Below, in pieces: positions 8,169 through 15,875 of a stretch of DNA of 21,595 bases. Below the pieces are notes generated by a model. That model was not told the origin of the DNA. It searched no databases and saw nothing but the letters and a program-made list of their open reading frames with translations. Each line of letters starts with the position of its first letter. The stretch's first letter is position 1. Made by a program: the position numbers and the translations under genes. The stretch is taken from contig JAITPB010000132.1 of assembly GCA_031289625.1 (NCBI GenBank), forward strand, positions 1 through 21,595, written 5' to 3'. The DNA is from Clostridiales bacterium. GTDB taxonomy: Bacteria; Bacillota; Clostridia; Lachnospirales; WQUN01.

Positions 8169-9314
8169 TCAATATGGACTGTTATACATCGGCGGGTAGA
8201 CGCCGTGATATCCCCAAGATTTCAGCATCCTGTCCAGCAGCCAGTATCGATCGGCGGTGTATAGGTCTGGCGTCACGCCCGGGGCGGTTGTGGTGATCGC
8301 TTCCGCGGTAACTGTCATCCAGGGCGCTACGGACGCTTCCGTTGTCGTGGCCTTTGCTGTTGTCGTGGCCTTTGCCGTTGTCGTGGCCTTTGCCGTTGTT
8401 GTGGCCTTTGCCGTTGTCGTGGCCTTTGCCGTTGTCGTGGCTTGCGCCGTTGTTGTGGCCTTTGCCGTTGTCGTGGCCTTTGCCGTTGTCGTGGTGGTCT
8501 GCGCTGTTGTTATCGTCTGGAGTGTTGTGGCCGTTTGCTCCATGAAAGTTGCGAACGTCTCTTGTGCTATGGAGGTATCCGGCGGTTCATCCAGTAGATC
8601 GGGTATGATGATCATCTCTGGCGCGCTGGCCAATGAACCCTGATCGTCAATGACCCAGCCATCTGTTTCATGATAGCTTAAATCGCCGTAGCTGTAAACC
8701 AAATTGCCGTCGTCAATGACAACCTGTGCGTTTTGGTTGAACCTTTGGAGGGCGGCCGCTTCCATGAGCCGAATGGAGTCATATTTCAAATCAGCGGCTG
8801 TTTTACCTTTTTTAAAGGCGAACCGCACGGAGGCCAAAGAAGTTAAATGGGAAAACTGAACATGGCCTGGCTCTATTTCCCCGTAGGTTTGCAGCAGTAA
8901 ATAACGGCCTGTATCGTTCGCGTTTTTGGCGATGTAGGCTTTTACCTGCCAATCTGGCAATGTATCAATGATAATGTTGGCCGGAACCAATTCGCGGCTG
9001 TTTAAAATACGTTGAGCGCTGTAATTGACTTGACTCAAACTCGGTTCCGCCCAATGAATTAACTCCAATACAGATGTATCGTAACGGATCGCGAAGGATT
9101 GCACATTCGCAACGCCAGCTCCGTTTGATGTCTGCACTTGAAAATCCAAAATATAGGTATCTCTGTTGTTATGCAACACTTTCGAATCTAAATGTCCTTG
9201 CAATACTACCGTATAATCGTTTTGAGCCGCGAAAACCAAACTGCCAGGCGTCAGTAAAAAAATCATCATCACAGCCAGGCATAGAGCAATCTGTCCGCTC
9301 CACTTCATTGTCAT
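8169..9314 (-). CDS. Secreted cohesin-like protein with Thr/Ala/Lys repeat linker
   Basis: 381 residues: a signal peptide (residues 1-30, ending SLVFAA), then a domain of about 175 residues with cohesin-like landmarks (GVANVQSFAIRYDTSVLEL at 67-85, SLASVRFAFKKG at 159-170, VVIDDGNLVYSYG at 198-210), an acidic stretch, a Thr-rich linker with eight AKATTT-type repeats, and a short aromatic, Pro-rich tail ending YNSPY. No LPxTG signal, SLH domain or dockerin is seen, so attachment to the cell is unexplained. The ATG at 9314 has AGGAAAG a few bases upstream and directly precedes the signal peptide; the frame is open further up, but without these signs. The stop (TGA) is immediately followed by the dockerin gene. 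The cohesin call rests on fold-level pattern only; another carbohydrate-binding-like beta-sandwich is possible. Confidence 0.75.
   Translation of the reverse strand: MTMKWSGQIALCLAVMMIFLLTPGSLVFAAQNDYTVVLQGHLDSKVLHNNRDTYILDFQVQTSNGAGVANVQSFAIRYDTSVLELIHWAEPSLSQVNYSAQRILNSRELVPANIIIDTLPDWQVKAYIAKNANDTGRYLLLQTYGEIEPGHVQFSHLTSLASVRFAFKKGKTAADLKYDSIRLMEAAALQRFNQNAQVVIDDGNLVYSYGDLSYHETDGWVIDDQGSLASAPEMIIIPDLLDEPPDTSIAQETFATFMEQTATTLQTITTAQTTTTTAKATTTAKATTTAQATTTAKATTTAKATTTAKATTTAKATTTAKATTTEASVAPWMTVTAEAITTTAPGVTPDLYTADRYWLLDRMLKSWGYHGVYPPMYNSPY
8341..8484 (-). repeat. 18-bp tandem repeat coding for the AKATTT linker
   Basis: Eight consecutive 18-bp units, nearly identical (one encodes AQATTT). 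They form a Thr/Ala/Lys linker, a typical O-glycosylated spacer of surface proteins. Slippage at such a repeat would change length by six residues without a frameshift. Confidence 0.93.
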
Positions 9315-9499
9315 TAATCTTTCCTTTCTGGTTTTAAATCTGGATTCATGACAACGGGATGGCAAACCCCATATGGATGGATCTCCGCGATACATCCCAA
9401 AAACATTCCAAAAAGAAAGCCGGCTTCATCCTTCCTGCTTTTTGTCTATATCGCCGCTCAGCCAAACATATGTTGTCAAAATTTTCTATGGCTATATTT
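9315..9499 (-). other. Long untranslated leader of the surface-protein genes
   Basis: Together with the promoter and terminator above it, this fills the 326-base gap between pfkA and the cohesin-like gene. From the predicted transcription start near 9493 to the ATG at 9314 is about 180 nt. It holds a palindrome AAGCCGGCTT near 9420 and a 27-codon ATG frame with an ill-spaced ribosome binding site. I recognise no known riboswitch or T-box in it. Confidence 0.4.
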
Positions 9500-9528
9500 A
9501 GCATAGCATCACACAACAAAAAAATCAA
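9500..9528 (-). promoter_or_regulatory. Extended -10 promoter of the cohesin-like/dockerin genes
   Basis: On the minus strand TTGATT (9528-9523), a 17-bp spacer ending in TGC, and TATGCT (9505-9500), giving a TGnTATnnT extended -10. It lies just downstream of the pfkA terminator, so the surface genes form their own transcription unit. Confidence 0.6.
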
Positions 9529-9578
9529 GTTTCGACTTAATTTTCATCAAATCCTCACAAATTACACATATAACTCAC

Positions 9579-9615
9579 AAAAAAAGCTCCACAGGCGGCA
9601 TGGCGCGCGTGAAGC
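9579..9615 (-). terminator. Intrinsic terminator of pfkA
   Basis: On the minus strand GCTTCAC (9615-9609) pairs with GTGGAGC (9592-9586), seven pairs with one G-U, around a GC-rich loop that can pair further. It is followed directly by seven Ts (9585-9579), 26 nt after the pfkA stop. Confidence 0.75.
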
Positions 9616-9640
9616 ATAGGATATTATTTGTCAAAGCATG

Positions 9641-10744
9641 TCAATCTCCAAAAGTAATGCCCAAATCTTTCGCCACGCGAACCAATTCTCCATGGGGGTC
9701 AACGTTTTTGGATTTACCGGCGCAGACGCCGCTGATGACGTCCTCTAAACTGACATAATCCATTCTGCCTTCCCGGAAGCAAACCATATTGCCAAATTTT
9801 TTCGCCCGGATCAAATCGGCGGCCGCCACTCCATATCGAACCGACAGCACTCTGTCAAAAGCGGAAGTATCTCCGCCCCGCTGTATGTGGCCGAGGGCGC
9901 AGCTTCGGATCTCATGCACCACAAGCTTTTCCAAATCCATCGCGATTTTCGCGGCAATTCCGCCAAAGCGGACAGGATCCGGACTGTCAGCCACCATTTT
10001 GCCCACGACGGCGGCGCCGCCCTTTTCTATGGCGCCTTCCGTTACGACAATAATGGTAAAATATTTGCCGCGGGCATCCCGCTCGTAAATTTTCTCCACC
10101 ACTTTGTCCAGTGAATAAGGTATCTCGGGAATCAGGATCACATCAGCCGACCCGGCGATCCCAGACTGCAGCGCAAGCCACCCAGCCGATCGGCCCATCA
10201 CTTCCACGACCATCACGCGGTGGTGACTTTCTGTCGTCGTATGGAGCCTGCCCAGGTTTTCCGCCACAATATTGACGGCTGAATCAAACCCGAACGTTTG
10301 CTCCGTGCAGACCAGGTCGTTGTCAATGGTTTTGGGAATGCCAACGACGTTGACGCCTTTGCGGGCAAAGTCTCTGGCGCTGGTGAGGGTTCCGTCTCCC
10401 CCCAGCACCACCAGCACATCCACGCCTTCTTTTTTCATATTCTCCACGGCGATGTCCGACACGTCTTTTTTGACAATTTGTCCGTTTTCTTCCAGTGCAT
10501 AATTAAAAAGATTGTCTTTATTTGAACTGTATAAGATGGTTCCGCCTTTATGCAGAATGCCCGTAGTCGATTCCATGGTCAACGGCATAAAATCGTTGTG
10601 ATATAAACCTCGGTATCCGAATTTATATCCAATCAACTCACAGTCCATGTTTCTTTTGCAGGATCGTGTCAGCGCGTAAATCACCGCGTTGAGCCCAGGC
10701 GCGTCCCCGCCGCCTGTCAGTACGGCAATCTTGGTCTTTGCCAT
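9641..10744 (-). CDS. pfkA: 6-phosphofructokinase, mixed-donor (group III-like) type
   Basis: Phosphorylates fructose 6-phosphate to fructose 1,6-bisphosphate in glycolysis, in the cytoplasm. 367 residues, longer than the roughly 320 of E. coli PfkA, as in the mixed-substrate group. Landmarks: GGGDAPGLN (11-19), GGDGT (115-119), PKTIDND (137-143, catalytic Asp141), VEVMGRSAGW (180-189) and the C-terminal GHIQRGG. Gly118 matches the ATP-type residue (Gly104 of E. coli), but Lys138 matches the PPi-type lysine at position 124. The family with this pair includes mostly PPi-dependent enzymes and some that use ATP, so the donor cannot be settled from sequence. AGGAGG lies 8 nt before the ATG. Single-gene unit with its own -10 box and terminator. 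Confidence 0.95.
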   Translation of the reverse strand: MAKTKIAVLTGGGDAPGLNAVIYALTRSCKRNMDCELIGYKFGYRGLYHNDFMPLTMESTTGILHKGGTILYSSNKDNLFNYALEENGQIVKKDVSDIAVENMKKEGVDVLVVLGGDGTLTSARDFARKGVNVVGIPKTIDNDLVCTEQTFGFDSAVNIVAENLGRLHTTTESHHRVMVVEVMGRSAGWLALQSGIAGSADVILIPEIPYSLDKVVEKIYERDARGKYFTIIVVTEGAIEKGGAAVVGKMVADSPDPVRFGGIAAKIAMDLEKLVVHEIRSCALGHIQRGGDTSAFDRVLSVRYGVAAADLIRAKKFGNMVCFREGRMDYVSLEDVISGVCAGKSKNVDPHGELVRVAKDLGITFGD

Positions 10745-10775
10745 GGTTCATTCCTCCTTCTGGAAAGTCTAACTG

Positions 10776-10781
10776 ATTATA
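10776..10781 (-). promoter_or_regulatory. Consensus -10 box of pfkA
   Basis: Perfect TATAAT on the minus strand, about 31 nt before the pfkA ATG. No good -35 is found at 16-18 bp; a TTGCCT lies 22 bp upstream, which is too far. In the 67-bp divergent gap no convincing promoter for the plus-strand peptidase gene is seen. Confidence 0.45.
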
Positions 10782-10811
10782 CTGGTTTGTTTCGGGTTTG
10801 TATAGGCAAAT

Positions 10812-12608
10812 ATGGCCGCGCAGACAGGCAAATTTATCATGAGAAAGAATAGAATGAAAAGTAAACGATGGAAAGTACCGTTCAGAAAGAGAGTGGTTGG
10901 ATTGGGTAACCGGACGGTGGAAATTTTGGATTCTCCGGACATGGTGGATTTTGGAAGAAAAGAAAGTTACGCTTTGCGTACGCAGCTTGAAAAATTCCCT
11001 TTCATCCACAGCGGAAAAATCGTGCAAGACTACTTCCGTGTCCTGTATATTCCCAAAGACAGGATACAGGAAGTCATACAAGATTTCGGGCAAAACAACC
11101 AATTGCTGGCGAACCCTATCATCATGGGGCTGATGGGGTATAGAGAACTGGAGGTCAGCGGGGTGTACTCGATCCGCCAGCACGATCGCCTGGAATTGAG
11201 AGGCAGCGGCGTGTTGATAGCTTTTATCGATACGGGCATTGATTATAGAAATAAAATTTTTTGTCATAAAGACGGCGGTACCCGCATCAAATCGATATGG
11301 GATCAGAGTATTCCAGGCGCTCCGCCGCCGGGTTTCGGCTATGGAAGCGTCTACGACGAAGCGCAGATCAACGCCGCGCTGGCCTTACCAGATCCATATA
11401 CGCTCGTACCGCACCGGGATACGGTTGGGCACGGAACATTTCTGGCTTCCGTAGCGGCCGGCGCTGACGACGAGCCTTACGGCAGCGTAGCGCCTGACGC
11501 CAGCTTTGTCGTGGTAAAACTGCGAAAAGCGAACGCGTATCATTGCAACCTCAGGCAGATCCCCCTATCCCAGGAAAACGCCTACTCGGCCAATGACTTA
11601 ATGATGGGCGTGGAATACATTCGAGAGAAAGCCCATGAATTGCAGATGCCTGTAGCCATCTGCATTGGTTTGGGGGGCAACGGCTCCGCGCACGACGGCA
11701 ACAATTATGTAGAAGAATATCTTAGCCGCATTGGAGAGCTCCCTGGCGTCTGCGTCTGCGTCGCGGCGGGCAACGAATGTATCGCCGGCCACCACGCGCA
11801 GGGTTTTATCGCGCAGAGAGGCGGATTCTTTGACCTGGACGTTCAATGCGGGGAAAGCGCGCAGGTAGGCAGCGGCCTTATGGTATACATCTGGAACAAC
11901 CAAATAGATCGCCTGTCCGTTTCGATTGCTTCCCCCTATGGCGAGCAAATTCCCAAGGTGGAGTCCAAGCCGGGCTTAATCTATGAATCGCATATGACGC
12001 TCGACCGATCGAATGTAGTGATTGAATATTATTTTCCCAACCCACGCACTGGAAGCCAACTCACTTGGATCCGCATCTACACGCCTACTCCTGGAATTTG
12101 GAGAATCACAGTCTACGGCGATATCATTCTAGACGGCACGTTCAATGCCTGGGTCAACATCACCGGATTCTGTGACCCTTCCATCCGCTTCACGTCTCCA
12201 TCTTCCTTCTGTACCGTAACGACGCCCAGCACCACGCCCGGCGTCATCACTGTCGGGGCATATTCCGCGGAAAACATGGAACTCTATGAAAAATCTTCTT
12301 GGGGGCCTACCAGACTGCCTGCGACCGCGCCGGATATATCCGCGCCCGGCGTCCAGACTTTGGGCACGTATCCAGACGGCCATGGCGCCATGAGCGGCAC
12401 CAGCGTCGCCGCCGCGATAACAGCCGGGGCCTGCGCGCTGATGCTGGAATGGGGCATCGTGCAGCGAAACGAACCTATGCTGAACACATATTTGGCCAAA
12501 GCCTATCTTATACGCGGCAGCGAGAGAGACGCTAAGATGCACTATCCCAATGAGCAGTGGGGCTTCGGAAAACTAAATCTCTGGAACATGTTCATGAATA
12601 TTTGGTAG
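10812..12608 (+). CDS. S8 family serine peptidase, subtilisin/Csp-like, without signal peptide
   Basis: 598 residues with a complete catalytic set: Asp140 in LIAFIDTGIDY, His207 in VGHGTFLAS, the oxyanion Asn321 in VAAGNE, and Ser531 in SGTSVAAA. Between His and Ser lies a large insert (about 330-480, with GIWRITVYGD), the jelly-roll-like arrangement known from clostridial Csp germination proteases and related S8 enzymes. The N-terminus is strongly basic (MRKNRMKSKRWK) with no hydrophobic signal, so it is either cytoplasmic or spore-associated, or exported another way. In-frame ATGs at 10812, 10839 and 10854 all lack a strong ribosome binding site; I give the longest. Its substrate is unknown, and the neighbours (pfkA, valS) give no clue. 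All catalytic residues are present, so it should be active, unlike the pseudoprotease CspA and CspC. Confidence 0.88.
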   Translation: MAAQTGKFIMRKNRMKSKRWKVPFRKRVVGLGNRTVEILDSPDMVDFGRKESYALRTQLEKFPFIHSGKIVQDYFRVLYIPKDRIQEVIQDFGQNNQLLANPIIMGLMGYRELEVSGVYSIRQHDRLELRGSGVLIAFIDTGIDYRNKIFCHKDGGTRIKSIWDQSIPGAPPPGFGYGSVYDEAQINAALALPDPYTLVPHRDTVGHGTFLASVAAGADDEPYGSVAPDASFVVVKLRKANAYHCNLRQIPLSQENAYSANDLMMGVEYIREKAHELQMPVAICIGLGGNGSAHDGNNYVEEYLSRIGELPGVCVCVAAGNECIAGHHAQGFIAQRGGFFDLDVQCGESAQVGSGLMVYIWNNQIDRLSVSIASPYGEQIPKVESKPGLIYESHMTLDRSNVVIEYYFPNPRTGSQLTWIRIYTPTPGIWRITVYGDIILDGTFNAWVNITGFCDPSIRFTSPSSFCTVTTPSTTPGVITVGAYSAENMELYEKSSWGPTRLPATAPDISAPGVQTLGTYPDGHGAMSGTSVAAAITAGACALMLEWGIVQRNEPMLNTYLAKAYLIRGSERDAKMHYPNEQWGFGKLNLWNMFMNIW

Positions 12609-12644
12609 TTCACTTTACCACACAAATTTATAGAAGCGCAGACC

Positions 12645-12674
12645 TTGACTCCGCGCCTTTCGTCATGTTAAAAT
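12645..12674 (+). promoter_or_regulatory. Candidate promoter upstream of valS
   Basis: TTGACT (12645-12650), an 18-bp spacer and TAAAAT (12669-12674). The predicted transcription start is near 12681, about 10 nt before the terminator-like hairpin, giving a leader of about 107 nt before valS. Confidence 0.5.
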
Positions 12675-12690
12675 AAAATAAGTAGTCGGA

Positions 12691-12745
12691 AGAGTTTTCG
12701 TCCTTTCAAGTTGACGAGGTGGAAGACTCTTTTTATTTTTATTTT
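12691..12745 (+). terminator. Terminator or attenuator hairpin between the peptidase gene and valS
   Basis: AGAGTTTTC (12691-12699) pairs with GAAGACTCT (12722-12730), nine pairs with one G-U; an inner CGTC/GACG helix is also possible (12699-12702 with 12713-12716). A T-rich tract follows (TTTTTATTTTTATTTT). It could end the peptidase transcript or attenuate transcription from the promoter just upstream into valS. Confidence 0.75.
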
Positions 12746-12787
12746 GTGTATGTTTTTGATTTGATTTACTTACTTAGGAGGATTTTG

Positions 12788-15448
12788 GTGAGAAAGGAAC
12801 TAGATAAGAATTATCATCCCCATTTAGAGGAGGCGATATACCAGCGCTGGCTGGAGAAAAATTATTTTCACGCGGAACCGGATGGAAGCCGCGAACCTTA
12901 TACCATTATGATGCCGCCCGCCAACATCACTGGGCAGCTGCATATGGGGCACGCCCTGACATTTACCATACAGGACGTCTTGATCCGGCGAAAGCGGATG
13001 CAAGGTTACAATACATTGTGGCTGCCGGGGACGGATCACGCCGCCATTTCCACAGAAGTAAAAATTGTGGACAGTATGATAAAAGAGGGGCTGACCAAAA
13101 AAGATCTAGGGCGGGAAGGGTTCCTCGCGCGGGCCTGGAAGTGGAAAGAAGAATATGGGGGGACGATTGTCCGGCAGCTGAAAAGCCTTGGCGTATCCTG
13201 CGATTGGGACAGGGAGCGTTTTACAATGGATGAAGGACTCTCCCGCGCGGTGCTGTCTACGTTTATTCATTTGTATGAAAAAGGATGGATCTACCGGGGG
13301 GAAAAACTCATCAACTGGTGCCCCCACTGCCGCACGACGATTTCCGACGCCGAGGTAGAACATGAGGAGCGGGACGCCCTGCTCTACTATTTTCGGTATC
13401 CTATTGAGGATGGCGGTGAAAACGAAAACGCCTGGATCGAGTTTGCCACGACGCGGCCAGAGACCATGCTGGGCGATACGGCCGTGGCCGTCCATGCCGA
13501 AGATGAAAGATATAAGCGCCTCATTGGCAAAACAGTGACGGTTCCTTTTGTGAATCGCAGCATCCCTGTGATTGCCGATGAATATGTAGAAATGGGTTTT
13601 GGATCAGGCGTTGTGAAAATTACCCCGGCGCACGATCCCAATGATTTTGCAGTAGGAGAGCGTCACGGCCTGAACCGGATTAATATCCTCAACGACGACG
13701 GTACCCTGAATGGGGCCGCGGGGCCGTTCGCAGGCATGACGCGGCTGGAATGCCGTGAAAAGATCACGCGGGAAATGAAGCGTCTCGGCCTCTTTGTGAA
13801 GACGGAACCTCTTCGCCACGCCGTGGGCGTTCACGATAGATGTCATGAAATTATTGAACCCATGATAAAATTACAGTGGTTCGTAAAAATGGAGCAGCTG
13901 GCAAAACCAGCGCTGGAAGTCTATCAAAGCGGCCGGCTGAGGATTTTTCCGGAACGCTTCGGAAAGATTTACATGCGCTGGCTGGAAAATATACGCGACT
14001 GGTGCATATCGCGGCAGCTTTGGTGGGGGCACCGGATACCGGCCTATTACTGCCAGGGCTGCGGGCAGACTGTCATCGCCCTGGAAGCGCCGCAAACCTG
14101 TCCGGGCTGCGGGCACGGCGTTTTCAAACAAGATGAAGACACCCTGGACACCTGGTTCAGCTCGGCTTTGTGGCCTTTTTCTACGCTGGGCTGGCCGGAT
14201 AAGACAAAGGATCTGGCGTATTTTTACCCGACGGACGTGCTGGTGACGGGATATGAGATATTGTTTTTCTGGGTTATCCGCATGATCTTTTCCGGGCTGG
14301 AACTCATGGGGGAACAGCCGTTTCGCGATGTGATGCTGCACGGAATCGTCCGGGATGAATTCGGGCGGAAAATGAGCAAATCTTTGGGCAATGGCATCGA
14401 CCCCCTTAAAGTCATTGAACAATACGGCGCTGACGCGCTGCGCCTGATGCTTTTGACCGGCAACGCCCTGGAAAATGACACGCGCTTTTTTGAAGCGAGG
14501 CTGGAAACCAGCCGCAATTTTATCAACAAAGTCTGGAACGCAACGCGGTTTTTGCTGCTCCACTTTGATGGGGAGGAGCCGGATGAGAATCTGTCCGCCT
14601 TAACCGTCATGGACAAATGGATCCTGACCAAAATGAATCAACTGACAGCCGCCGCCGCGGAGCGGATGGATCGCTATGATCTCGGCATGGCCGCGCAAAT
14701 GATTTATGACTTTGTTTGGGATGAATTGTGCGATTGGTACGTCGAAATGATAAAACCGCGGCTGTACGATCCTGCAAACGCCGAAAAACCGACGGCGATC
14801 TGGACATTGAAAACGGTTCTGACGACAGCGCTGAAACTTTTGCATCCCTATATCCCTTTTGTCACGGAAGAAATTTTTCTATCCCTGCAGGATCGGGAAG
14901 AGACTATACTGCTGTCCGCCTGGCCCGTTTTTCAGAAAAAATACGTTTTCCCCGCGGAAGAGAAGGCGGTCGAGCGCATGAAGGACGTGGTGCGGAAAAT
15001 ACGCGCCGCCCGTCTGGACATGAATGTGCCGCCCGCGAAAAAAATACGCGTCATTTTGGTCAGCGCCGATTTGGATATCCGTACGTTTTTTACCGGTGCG
15101 CGGTCAGCGTTCGCCTTGCTCGCGGGCGCTCAGGCAGTTGTGATTCAGCCGGACAGGAGCGGTGTGGACGCCGGCGCGGTTTCGCTGGTTGCGGATGGGG
15201 CGGTGGCTTACCTGCCTTTGGCGGAACTGGTAGATTTCGAGAAAGAAATCGAACGGCTGAACCGGGAAATCAAAAAACTGGCGGTTGAAATGAGCCGGGC
15301 GCAGGCGAAACTGTCCAACGAGGGCTTCCTGCAAAAAGCTCCGCCTGAGCTGATTGCCGAAGAGCGGGAAAAATGGAATAAATACAACACGATGCTGGCC
15401 AAGGCGGAAGAACAAAAAAACAACATTTTGCTCAGGGCTTCTTGCTAA
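12788..15448 (+). CDS. valS: Valyl-tRNA synthetase
   Basis: Class Ia aminoacyl-tRNA synthetase that charges tRNA-Val and edits mischarged Thr, in the cytoplasm. 886 residues from the GTG at 12788, which has AGGAGG 6 nt upstream; the longer frame back to 12719 runs through the terminator and is not translated. HMGH (52-55) and KMSKS (528-532) are the ATP-binding signatures. Between them lies the editing domain (FATTRPETMLGDTAVAVH), and a zinc-finger-like CxxC...CPGCG follows. The C-terminus holds the coiled-coil arm (EKEIERLNREIKKLAVEMSR onward) typical of ValS. Length is normal. The V-ATPase genes follow 57 nt later with no visible promoter or terminator. Confidence 0.97.
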   Translation: MRKELDKNYHPHLEEAIYQRWLEKNYFHAEPDGSREPYTIMMPPANITGQLHMGHALTFTIQDVLIRRKRMQGYNTLWLPGTDHAAISTEVKIVDSMIKEGLTKKDLGREGFLARAWKWKEEYGGTIVRQLKSLGVSCDWDRERFTMDEGLSRAVLSTFIHLYEKGWIYRGEKLINWCPHCRTTISDAEVEHEERDALLYYFRYPIEDGGENENAWIEFATTRPETMLGDTAVAVHAEDERYKRLIGKTVTVPFVNRSIPVIADEYVEMGFGSGVVKITPAHDPNDFAVGERHGLNRINILNDDGTLNGAAGPFAGMTRLECREKITREMKRLGLFVKTEPLRHAVGVHDRCHEIIEPMIKLQWFVKMEQLAKPALEVYQSGRLRIFPERFGKIYMRWLENIRDWCISRQLWWGHRIPAYYCQGCGQTVIALEAPQTCPGCGHGVFKQDEDTLDTWFSSALWPFSTLGWPDKTKDLAYFYPTDVLVTGYEILFFWVIRMIFSGLELMGEQPFRDVMLHGIVRDEFGRKMSKSLGNGIDPLKVIEQYGADALRLMLLTGNALENDTRFFEARLETSRNFINKVWNATRFLLLHFDGEEPDENLSALTVMDKWILTKMNQLTAAAAERMDRYDLGMAAQMIYDFVWDELCDWYVEMIKPRLYDPANAEKPTAIWTLKTVLTTALKLLHPYIPFVTEEIFLSLQDREETILLSAWPVFQKKYVFPAEEKAVERMKDVVRKIRAARLDMNVPPAKKIRVILVSADLDIRTFFTGARSAFALLAGAQAVVIQPDRSGVDAGAVSLVADGAVAYLPLAELVDFEKEIERLNREIKKLAVEMSRAQAKLSNEGFLQKAPPELIAEEREKWNKYNTMLAKAEEQKNNILLRASC

Positions 15449-15505
15449 AACGCCGTTAAGGTGTTAGGATTAGTATACAAAGTTTTAGGGAAAGAGGTGA
15501 TGCGT

Positions 15506-15826
15506 ATGCCGACAGACGCCTTTGAAAGGGTTCGTCTGACGGAGACGGAGGCGGAGAATGCCGTGAGCGCCGCTAAGCGCAAGGCGGCGGAAATTTTGGA
15601 GGAAGCCAGCCGCGAAGCCGCCAAGTTGGCAGAAGAAACACTCTCCGCCGCCAAAAAAACTGCGGCGGCCAAGGTTGCCGCCGCTGAGCGCGAAAATCAG
15701 AGCGCGATGGAACAGGCGGTGTCCTCTATTCAAGCGGAAAAGACGGCTTTCGTGGAAAGCGCCGGCAAGCGCCGGCGGGAAGCCGTTAAGAAAATCATTG
15801 GCCTGCTGGCGGCCGGCGTAAGATGA
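15506..15826 (+). CDS. ntpF: V-type ATPase peripheral stalk subunit (NtpF / subunit G-H like)
   Basis: 106 residues, almost entirely a predicted Ala/Glu/Lys-rich helix (AAKRKAAEILEEASREAAK and following), suited to the coiled-coil peripheral stalk that pairs with subunit E. The family is low in sequence identity, so the call leans on position: it is the first gene before ntpI, as in the Enterococcus hirae order F-I-K-E-C-G-A. GAGG lies 8 nt before the ATG at 15506; an ATG at 15500 is too close to it, and the longer frame from 15461 has no ribosome binding site. Confidence 0.85.
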   Translation: MPTDAFERVRLTETEAENAVSAAKRKAAEILEEASREAAKLAEETLSAAKKTAAAKVAAAERENQSAMEQAVSSIQAEKTAFVESAGKRRREAVKKIIGLLAAGVR

Positions 15827-15875
15827 TTCACGCGGCGGGCGGCGCCCAGCCGTCCAGGTTAAAGGAGCGAGTGCT

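Noticed and set aside
8341..8484. Possible CRISPR-like array
   Set aside because: The units are contiguous 18-mers without spacers and lie in frame inside a coding region.
8257..8643. Plus-strand frame coding for repeated VVVAFA, looking like a membrane protein
   Set aside because: It is the antisense reading of the AKATTT repeat in the cohesin-like gene. An 18-bp repeat keeps any frame open, and there is no ribosome binding site.
9346..9528. 60-codon minus-strand frame between pfkA and the cohesin-like gene
   Set aside because: It begins upstream of the predicted transcription start, lacks a ribosome binding site and has no recognisable composition or motif. Its internal ATG at about 9427 has GGAAGG directly touching it, which is too close.
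12609..12787. T-box riboswitch before valS
   Set aside because: No TGGNACCGCG antiterminator sequence or specifier stem is seen, and the leader from the predicted promoter is only about 107 nt. An AGGTGGAAG string lies in the 3' arm of the hairpin, the wrong place for a T-box bulge.
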